DNA of 64,000 nucleotides, from assembly GCF_023973825.1 (NCBI RefSeq), contig NC_090120.1, forward strand, positions 434,001-498,000, read 5' to 3'. The position numbers and the translations under genes were made by a program. This stretch comes from Plasmodium brasilianum. Taxonomy: Eukaryota; Apicomplexa; Aconoidasida; Haemosporida; Plasmodiidae. Positions 55,681-64,000 of the stretch are shown here, piece after piece (the stretch's first letter is position 1; the number at the start of each line of letters is the position of its first letter). The notes under the pieces were generated by a model. It ran no database searches. It saw only the letters and a program-made list of their open reading frames with translations, and had not been told where the DNA came from.

Positions 55681-58251
55681 CTTGTTGTTACTTTTGCTAT
55701 TTTTGTTACTATTTTTCCTTTCCACTTCGCACGTTTCTTTCTTCCATTTTTTCGGTCCTACTACATTAAGTTTAAAAGATTTTTCCTTTTCATTCTGCGT
55801 AGAAAAATTTTCTATTGTCGAAGCAAGGACAGGAGAATCATACTTATAATTTTTTTGGTATGGATAATTATTATTTGATGTGTGAAATGTATCTACGTTT
55901 ATTTTATTATTTAATGGTAGTTCATAAGGAGTAAAGTTAAGTACAGGAGCATTATTTTTGGACGACTCAAAATTATTTTCATTTCTTCTTAACTCTTTTG
56001 TAATGTAAGATTTTCCACCATTTTCCAAATGTTTTTCTATGAATGGATTTAAGAAAGATAAATTCTCATCAATAGATATTTTTTTTTTATTATTTGTTAC
56101 ACAAAATAAATTTTTCATTAACGTAGGATTATTCAATATTAAATCATACTCATAACATCTTTGTTGCATGTCAGTTATTTGACTGTTTTTGTATTTCTCA
56201 ATTAATTTCTTTGCTACTACATGATCAGTTATATTATTAAAAGCACATAATTTAAAAATAGCTGTTATTATACATGACTTTACTCTATCTGGGTTATTAA
56301 AATTTTTTTCTAGACATTCACATAATAAATCAATAATATCTTCAATTGTGTAATTTTCTAAATCACATAAGTAGCTATATTCACCTAATACCCAGCAAAT
56401 TATTTGCATTAAAATGAATGGTATGTTTTCATTATTTTCTAACATTCTTACGTATGTGTTTATGGCATATTTCCTCAAGATGTGTACATCATAGTTCATC
56501 TTTCTTTTTCCTTTTAATTTTTTTTCATCAGTGCTTTTCCCACTAACATTGGATTCATGATCTATCGTATTATTCTTATCACCTATGTCCTTACCAGCAT
56601 TATCCATATTATAATTCTTACTTGATGCCCTTTCATTTGTTATAGCATCCACCTTACTATCGTTTCCATCCTTCGCAATATTTGCGCTATTTGCGCCATT
56701 TACACTATTTTCATTACTAACTCCATTTCCCCTCTCAAACACGCTAACCGCATTTCTTTCATCACCTTTACTTACGTCATGCTCAACTCCTTCCTCCTTT
56801 TTTTCCCCGGTATCCAACAAGTCAACCTTGTTATTTTCCTCTTTTACAATGTTCAAACATTCTATATTTACATTTTCTGTCTTACTATTAATCCCTTCAT
56901 TTATTTCACTTCTAACCATACCGTCATCTGAATCTGACTCTGCGCATATAGAACTATCTTTCAATAACTTAATTAGTGAATAAGAATAACTTTCATCTAA
57001 TAATTCACCTACTGATAAAAAGAGGGAATTTATCTTATTGAGAAACCAAATATCATCAGGGGTGTATCTTTCAATAAGTTGTATAGTTTTACAAGCTAAA
57101 TCATGTTTAAAATGAATGTCAAGAGAATTTTCTATATGAAATAATAGTTTATCTACAATAACTTTCACATTTAATGGATTTGTCATTTGATATAACAAAT
57201 CTAATGTTTTCATTTTTAACGTTTCATCTTTATCTTCTAAACAGTCTACAACTGCTAACTGATGTTTACTTGCGTACATAGGGTTAATTTTTACAATTAA
57301 GGCTAAACCTGTAACCCCTACATATTTAAGATTATGATTATCCGAAGAAATAAATCTTGAAATAGATAAAGATGCTAATTCTAGCAAATTATGAGATGGG
57401 TATATAATTGCAATAGTTTTTACACATTCATAAATAATAGCATAACCGACATTAATACCAAAATCTGCTCTCTGCATTGTTTTCTGTAATACTTCATACA
57501 TTTGTTCTGATAATTTTTTATTCGAAAAACCCAGAATTCTAAAAATGGATAATATTTTTATCTGTATCCATGGTGCAGGTATTCTGTGATAGTCATACTC
57601 TTTTGGTAATTTATTTTCACATATTTGTTTAAGTATAGAAACTAAATAAGGAACTAGCTTTATACAATACATCATATGATTCTTTGCAATACATGCAATT
57701 AAATTTAATGATGCTCCCATTACTGAAGGATCCACATCGCACAATAATTTTTTTAGATATACATCAATGTCTTTAATTAATAAAGGATCTATTAAATATA
57801 TTTTGTGTAATAACATACATACTTTTTTCCGTATTAATTCATTTTTATGATTTAACAAATTTTTAATAATAGGAAAAATTGCTGGTATCATTTCACTGTT
57901 CAATAATTTACATACACAATTTAATGCTGCCCAAATCTCTAAATGATTATCGCTCTTTAAATCTTTCTGAATAGTGTTAATTAATAGCAACATCAATTCA
58001 TGATCTTTGTTCAAAAACAAATTACATGATAGATAGCCTGTTCTTTTGCATAATATATTTTTCTCGTGTGCTAGTTTTACTGCATGGATATAGGCAAACG
58101 ACGCATCATGTCCGAGCATTTCGATATAAATAGCCCTAATCAAATATTCCTTTATCTGTTTCTAAAAGGTGAATAAAAAAAGGGTACGCACATGTGGACA
58201 CATGTACATTATGTACACATATATATATGTATATATATACATAAAAATATA

Positions 58252-58293
<42 letters not shown>

Positions 58294-58757
58294 GCTCTAT
58301 CAACACTCTCATATATGCAAAGTAGAAAGTTCGTCATTTACAACCGATTGAGGTAAAAAATTAAACATACAGGCATTTATAAAATACCCATGGTCCTTTT
58401 CTCATTATTTAGCTCTTCCTCATAAGCATATTAGTGTACATTCGTACGTGTGCAAGTACATATGCTCATGTATATTCAAACTTACTACTGTTGCATTAGG
58501 GTCGGCAAACCTTGACTTAAGCAAAACGATTTCATTGCATATAATCCGATCTTCCTCCTTTAAAAAAATGAACAATAAAATGGGGTAAAAATTTTCATAA
58601 AAAAAGAAAAAGAAAAAGGGAAAAAACAAAAGAAAAAAGGAAAAAAGAAGATAATTAACTAAAACGTTGCGTTTACTTGTTTCGAAGGAGCTTCTCCTAT
58701 TGATTTTGCTAAATCAAAAAACTCCTTTGATAAACATGATCCACCTAGTCCAAGCAT
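53901..58757 (-). CDS. AP-4 adaptor complex epsilon subunit, six exons with a frame-breaking poly-A tract
   Basis: Large adaptin of the AP-4 complex, which sorts cargo at the trans-Golgi and endosomes. Exons (minus strand): 58757-58677, 58557-58486, 58161-54729, 54418-54323, 54196-54057 and 53949-53901. All introns are GT..AG with consistent phase. The N-terminus reads MLGLGGSCLSKEF, then EIVLLKSRFADP, KEYLIRAIYIEMLGHDASF and IHAVKLAHEKNILCKR, typical of AP large-subunit trunks; HEAT-like helices follow to about residue 700. An acidic, Ser/Asn-rich hinge is encoded by 55600-54729. The last three exons encode a small domain with NLWNNIGSQ and RVLIKIRIEDNKLIFLVK that resembles the epsilon appendage platform. 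In this assembly the frame is lost in a poly-A coding tract at 55614-55680: the upstream frame stops at 55600, while the downstream frame is open from just after the tract. A homopolymer length error is the simplest cause. A separate gene at 54600-55559 is the less likely alternative. Confidence 0.8.
55614..55680 (-). repeat. Poly-lysine-coding homopolymer tract in AP-4 epsilon
   Basis: Two runs of T on the plus strand (about 14 and 52 bases) divided by one C at 55628. Read on the minus strand this is poly-Lys. Reading frames before and after differ by one base. Such tracts slip during both replication and sequencing, so the length given here is unreliable. Confidence 0.9.
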
Positions 58758-61387
58758 TTTATATTCATTTAATTTATCTTGCTGTCTTTATATTTATCTA
58801 TCTATATCTGTATACATATGTATAATATCTATTTATCTCTTTTCTTTCTTGCCCCCTATTATAATACATTACCTTAAATTTGATGTGATTTATTGAATAG
58901 GCTAAGCAATATAAAATGTACTTCTAAAACAACTTTATAATAAGAAACAAAAAAAGGAGTAATTGTGACAACTAAAAAATGAAAATAATGAGCATTTAAA
59001 ATATTAAGGATAGCCAAAAATGTACAAATATAATTGTTACATCATTTTTACATTTAAAAGTTCTATTTAAAATTTAGAACTGCAAAACTAGTCAAAATGA
59101 GCTTTCCTGTGTTATTAAGGCAAGTATACACATACCCATATATATATACATATATACGTGTATATATAAAAGCATATGTATATATTTATATATAGAGATA
59201 TGTCAGTGCTTAAATATAAATGTGTATACAATAAATAAGAGCTACCATACGAATGAACATGCATTTTGGGACAATCTTATGTGCAGGCGTAAACACATGT
59301 ACAATAATAAATACATATATGCATAAGAATAAATATATGTATACTAAAGCATAAACGATTGTATGCATATTGATTTAATACATGTATACACAAGAATAAA
59401 TTTATAAATATAGAATCATAAATTCACATATAAATGTACATAAGTAATGTATTTGTAAATGTTACTTTACAATAATATACAAATTTTAAAATTAATTAAA
59501 AAATAAATATACGTATTAGTGCAAGAAGAAATAGGAATATTATATAATGGTAAAAAATTGCACACTTTTTGAATAAAATTAAAGCTTCAAATAAAATAAT
59601 AAAATTTATGTCAAAATTTGTTCGAGAATAATAATTGAAAAAAAAAAAAAAAAAAAAGTGTTATACTTATTCGTTTGTATGTATATATTTATGGTACCTA
59701 TGAGTGAAATAACATGTTCTTAAAATTATTCATAAATTAAAAAAACATATTCGAAAAAATTAAAATACATTGTAAAAAAAACAAAAAAAATTAAAATTAT
59801 AAACATTTTTTGGTGTTCATGTTTTGTAATAATAAGATTTATATAAAGATTATAAAAATTGATAGCTTGTTATATTGTTGTAATTAATATTACATATACA
59901 TTTTGTGAAAATTTAAAAAAGAACAGTAGTAATGTTTAATTTCTTGTTTATCTTTTCCTTCGTTCAAGAAAAAAATTTTACGTTTAGTGAATACAGAAAA
60001 AAAAAAAATAAAACAAATAAATAAAAATTAAAATAAAAAAAGTTAAATATATATGTACAAAAAGAGCAACTAACAATTATAGTGCTTCAGAATTTTGATA
60101 ACAAAAAATTTGAAATAGAAAACGTATAAAACGCTGTTATTTGCAACGATTTTAATTTTATCCTTTTTGCATAACAAATATAAAATTTAGCACATTTTAT
60201 CTAGGTAGAAAGTTAAAATTATAATATAAGAATTATTTTAAAAATTTAATATCTAGACAGCTTAGACTTAAAACTTTTCATTCGTATTGGTTTGAGCAGT
60301 AGTACGAGGGTTTCTTAAAATACAAATAGAGTGAAAAGAAATAATAATTTCCCCCTGTTTTATGGTTACTCTTCCTTTTAACTATGATGGATGTGCACTT
60401 AAATAATAAAACAAGTAGACAAAATAAAACAAAGTAAAACGAAATAGAACGAAATAAAATGCGCATATGAAGATATTAAATTGTAAACCATTTTATCATT
60501 TTACGAAGGGAAAAAAAACTCATTTTTAATTAAAGGAATGTTAAGAAAAATCCTATGTATCATTTATGATAGAAAAAATAGTTCCTTACAACTTTCCTCT
60601 AATTTTATTAATATACATATACATATCCTCAAACAGTATTGTACATGTGCTAAATATAAATATGATGTTATCACCACAAGCATTTTGCCGCAAAGTTCAT
60701 GAATATAGTAGTACTTAGTCGTCACAAGTACAATGAAATTCTACCTTAAAATGTTCCTTAAAATTATATCATCTTAAAAATATCCCTATTTCAAATGAAT
60801 AAAATCATTCAGTAGTTCAATCTTTTCATAGATAATTAAGAATATTAATTAAGTTAAAGAGAATACACACCTATCAATCCTTCTTCTTCTACTTTATTGT
60901 TAAACCTTATTTACACTGAGTTTACTGTTTTTCATAAAAGGAAGCTCTTTGTTTTTGCTCATATTATGTTATGTTTTTTTTTTTTTTTTTTTTTTTTGTA
61001 TTTTTTTTTTTTTTTTTCCTTCCATTTTCAATGTTGTGTAGGTACATAATTTCGAGTTTCCCTTTTTTATTTACACCATTAATTTAGCATAATAGTAGAA
61101 TTAAGTAAAAGTATAATTTCTACATATTCCAACGAAATGTCGTAAATATAGTCCTAATTTACAAGTTAATTTTTGTTCTAAAAATGCATTTAACAAAACA
61201 TGCCTAAATTTCGTTGTTGTAAGCGTTTATAAGGTCATATATTTCTTACGTATATGCCCATAAAAAATATACATATGTATGCAAATCCATTATCAGCATT
61301 TTTGTACTTAACGCAAACTTTTTGTCTTTTTTTTGTTTTTCCTATTTTTCTTTTTTTGCCTCTTCTTTCAAACTCTTCGTGCCAATA
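58758..61387. other. Divergent intergenic region between AP-4 epsilon and the PH-domain gene
   Basis: About 2.6 kb holding the promoters of both flanking genes. It has alternating TATACA/CATATA sequence at 59110-59460, poly-A near 59639-59657 and 60000-60010, and poly-T near 60969-61018. I see no coding region or RNA gene. Confidence 0.6.
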
Positions 61388-62342
61388 ATGTATTCGATAA
61401 AATTATTTGTTTCCATTTGTCTGTGTAACATCCTCTTAAGCAGCAGCATCCCTATACTGTTTAACAAAAATCTTGACAAGTGGACAAGAGAACTTTTAAA
61501 AGTTTCTAAAAGTGAATATAACAACTTAAATGAAATAAATGAGCTCACTGATAGAAAATTTTGTGGTAAATCCCTTAATCACTTAGCAGGATTAATATTA
61601 GACCAATCGGATAGAGAAGCAAAATTAATTATTGAAGGATCTATTACATCCAATAAATTAATATTTAAATTAGGAAATATAAAAGAAAAAGAAATAAACA
61701 TAAGTGATATAACATTACCAATAGAAACTTTATCAAATAAATGTATCAACATACGACAACTTAAAGACAATATCGATTCTACAATATTGTGTTTGGCTAG
61801 TAAAGTTCTCAGAAATTTTTGGGTTAATTCTATAACGGACGCCGTCCTATGTAAACTAACAAAAAGTAAAGGAAAATTGCCCCAATTTAATTATGCAATA
61901 GATAATGATGAAAAGAGCATCGATGAGAAAGAACTGGAAGAGAAAGAGCAAGAGGATGAAGAACTAAGCAGTAAAGCACATGTAAAAGAAAATGAAAAAG
62001 ATCAAGTAAAAAAAAAAATTATTAATGAAGAATTTGATGAAGAGCAAGAAAACAAGCAAAAAGGTCTAAAATTGCGTATAGCCAAAAGTAAATTTGGTCA
62101 ACCAAATATAAAAATCAATGGGAAAAATATAGAAGATATTAAAAAAGAGGGGTAATAAAAAAAAAAAAAAGGTCGAAGGACGTGTACGCAGATGTCCATA
62201 CATAAATATATATATGTATATAACAACAAGTCCGTGTTAAATATGACCATAATTATTGTGTCCATTTCTGCGATATTGTAATGATCACTGCACAATTTTT
62301 AACTTTAGGTCTGAAAAGGAAAAAAATAAACTAGAAAATTAG
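61388..62342 (+). CDS. Secreted PH-domain protein, two exons, possibly truncated
   Basis: The start chosen is the ATG at 61388, which opens a signal peptide (MYSIKLFVSICLCNILL). An in-frame extension to 61322 has no ATG at its beginning. Exon 1 runs to 62151 (phase 2); exon 2 starts at 62309 and reaches a TAG at 62340-62342, giving about 265 residues. Residues 75-165 look like a pleckstrin-homology domain: beta strands around KLIFKLGNIKEKEINISDI and CINIRQL, and the C-terminal helix segment LASKVLRNFWVNSITDA with its typical Trp. A Lys/Glu-rich tail follows. PH domains bind phosphoinositides or proteins, usually in the cytosol, so a PH domain behind a signal peptide is unusual. P. falciparum has a PH-domain gene next to AP-4 epsilon. 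After the first TAG the same frame stays open for 22 acidic codons to a second TAG, which suggests a longer ancestral protein. Confidence 0.7.
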
Positions 62343-62411
62343 AACGCCGATGAATCCATTGAAACTATGGGAAATAACGATAATGAAGCAGACATTGAAG
62401 ATTTAGAATAG

Positions 62412-63024
62412 TCAGAAATTACCGGTAATTTTTCTTTCATTGTGATGTATAACTACAAATTATATAGACGTATGTTTGTATACATATATATTTATACAAA
62501 CTGAGCGCATGGGTATCCACTTATTGTACATACGTGTATCGTTTAGAATATACCTTTATTCCAATGGTCAACGGAAACGACTCTATTATAAGTGAAACTT
62601 CACCATAGTTGATGCTTTCATACGTGAACAAACGAACCTTATCTTCATATACCTTTTAAATTTACGTATATTTTATTAGTTCGATTTTTGCAAAGATTTG
62701 ATCTTATTAAATGCCCCTCTTTACACATTATGTCGCTATTATTCTTTTGTTTTTATATGTAATGCCATATGCTATTTGCAATTTTTTTTTCTTTTTTTTT
62801 TTTGTAGCTCTTTGAAAATGGCAATTTTTTTAATATCAAAAATGTTTTGCCTTTGTATAGAGGCCTCCTTTTTTGTTTGAAAATATTTACAAATATTTAT
62901 AAGGACTTACAAGTATCTTCTCTCCCCTTCCCTTTTTTTTTTTTTTTTTTCTGTTTGGTTGTCTCCATCTTCATCTACATTTCCATCACCTTCCCCTTTT
63001 CTTTCACGTATATAACTAAGTCCC
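62412..63024. other. Convergent intergenic region
   Basis: Holds the 3' ends of the PH-domain gene and of the lectin-like gene to the right. There are poly-T runs near 62780-62802 and 62933-62950. A possible extra splice donor (GTAATT at 62425) follows the second TAG of the PH gene, but no convincing next exon was found. Confidence 0.5.
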
Positions 63025-64000
63025 CTATAAGTTAAGAGCATTGTAATATTCTCTTATTTGCTCATCAGTAACATATTCAAATACAATTCTAACAAATTTG
63101 TAGAAACCAAAAGGCGACAAATATTCATTATTAATAGATGAGCAGTTTCCAATACAAGTTATAGGACTAGAGCATGAATGGCACACTCCTACTTTAGATG
63201 TGTTAATAAAAAAGGTTTGCTCATTTTTTGCACATCTGCTTGTTAATAAAATATTCTTATTTAACATATTCTGAAAATTATAACCAGAACTGTGAAATTT
63301 CCCATAACATTTTTTATGCTTTAACATATAAGGGTTAATTTTATTGTTCCCATTTCTGTTATAATTTTTTTTATTATTTGAAAAACTCCTCTCTAGAGAG
63401 AGTTCCTTTGGAGTAGAATTCTCCTTTAGGCTTATGTTAATTATATTTTCATTTTTTTCTCCTCTAAATTTTTTCTTATTTTTGAATTTATTATAACTCC
63501 CCTGTTGGCATAAAAAACCGCACCCTGAATTTGAGAAATTTGATAAATGTTCCAAATTTGTTAAAACACCTAGAGACAAATCGGAGCCATCAATAACGAT
63601 ATGAGAGCTTCCATTTTGTCCTCCTAACAAACAATGATAACTTGACTCATTTACATAGGATAGATTTATTACTGTGAAAATAGTCCAGTTTTCAGGTAAT
63701 AATACATAATTATTTAAGTATATGCTCAAATTATTAACTTGGTCTTTAATGCTATTAAAAAAATATAATCTTCTATTCTTCATAGAGTTAAGGGATACAG
63801 AAAAATAATAACGTTTGCTTTCATAATAGGGATATATATGCACATCATAATTTTCTGTGATATCAAAATGAACGTAGTCCGCATTGTTCAAATGATTTGC
63901 TGATATGGATGAATCGCTTACCAAAGTGATAGAGTCATTTTTTAACTCATTTGTAATCAAATTAGCAAAAAAAGAAGATAAATAAAAATAATAATAGGAA
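63025..64000 (-). CDS. Partial gene with concanavalin/laminin-G-like domain (3' end)
   Basis: The frame ends at TAA 63025 and stays open to the right window edge, so the true start is outside. About 325 residues are visible. I do not recognise the gene. A jelly-roll lectin-like fold is suggested by WTIFTVINLSYVNESSYHCL, then HIVIDGSDLSLGVL, and at the end by FGFYKFVRIVFEYVTDEQIREYY, which resembles the last strands and helix of laminin-G/concanavalin-like domains. A Lys/Asn-rich loop interrupts the domain. Cysteines cluster near the end (GVCHSCSS, ITCIGNCSS), as expected for an extracellular protein. The first residues visible (YYYFYLSSFFANL) are hydrophobic and could belong to a signal peptide whose Met lies just off the edge. 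Confidence 0.65.
   Translation of the reverse strand, partial: SYYYFYLSSFFANLITNELKNDSITLVSDSSISANHLNNADYVHFDITENYDVHIYPYYESKRYYFSVSLNSMKNRRLYFFNSIKDQVNNLSIYLNNYVLLPENWTIFTVINLSYVNESSYHCLLGGQNGSSHIVIDGSDLSLGVLTNLEHLSNFSNSGCGFLCQQGSYNKFKNKKKFRGEKNENIINISLKENSTPKELSLERSFSNNKKNYNRNGNNKINPYMLKHKKCYGKFHSSGYNFQNMLNKNILLTSRCAKNEQTFFINTSKVGVCHSCSSPITCIGNCSSINNEYLSPFGFYKFVRIVFEYVTDEQIREYYNALNL

Noticed and set aside
42891..62411. Reassignment or programmed readthrough of TAG
   Set aside because: The in-frame TAG codons in CCp4 and the PH gene might suggest TAG is read as sense. But the nucleoporin ends in TAG at 30161 as a normal stop, and CCp4 also needs a frameshift. Gene decay is simpler.

Overview
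This window is nuclear DNA of a Plasmodium species. The evidence is extreme A+T content, long poly-A/poly-T and (TA)n tracts between genes, asparagine-rich insertions inside proteins, small AT-rich introns with GT..AG ends, and a run of recognisable Plasmodium genes. The gene order matches, from memory, the P. falciparum chromosome 9 neighbourhood of alpha-tubulin 1: helicase, two genes now read here as a nucleoporin and a HOOK protein, alpha-tubulin 1, LCCL protein CCp4, ribosomal L32, a TBC GTPase-activating protein, the AP-4 epsilon subunit and a PH-domain protein. The species is not fixed by the sequence. The base composition and Asn-rich insertions would suit a human-malaria species of the P. 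malariae or P. ovale type, but this is inference.

Layout, left to right. 1-1484: AT-rich upstream DNA with tandem repeats and a palindrome. 1485-12125 (+): a giant Asn-rich protein carrying a protein-kinase fold split by insertions. 13942-21494 (-): a two-exon DDX60/Ski2-like helicase. 21495-25861: a 4.4-kb divergent intergenic region with one structured-looking island. 25862-30163 (+): an FG-repeat nucleoporin with an Nsp1/Nup62-like C-terminus. 31658-36230 (+): a many-exon HOOK-domain coiled-coil protein that was reconstructed exon by exon here. 39269-41339 (+): alpha-tubulin 1 (three exons). 42891-47952 (+): the LCCL protein CCp4, broken near its 3' end by a frameshift and a nonsense codon. 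49531-50386 (+): ribosomal protein eL32 (two exons). 51338-52402 (-): TBC-domain protein. 53901-58757 (-): AP-4 epsilon, six exons, with a poly-A coding tract that disrupts the frame of this assembly. 61388-62342 (+): a secreted PH-domain protein with suspicious in-frame TAG codons. 63025-64000 (-): the 3' part of a gene with a concanavalin/laminin-G-like domain, running off the right edge.

The genes do not form an operon. Several serve cytoskeleton and membrane traffic (alpha-tubulin, HOOK, TBC/Rab GAP, AP-4 epsilon, PH domain), two belong to nuclear or RNA biology (nucleoporin, helicase), one to translation (eL32), and CCp4 to the sexual-stage LCCL adhesion complex.

The most unusual observations are the apparent decay of CCp4, the reconstruction of HOOK including an 8-nt microexon, the recovery of the AP-4 epsilon appendage domain beyond a homopolymer frameshift, and the split-lobe giant kinase. 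I saw no CRISPR array, tRNA, rRNA or transposable element.
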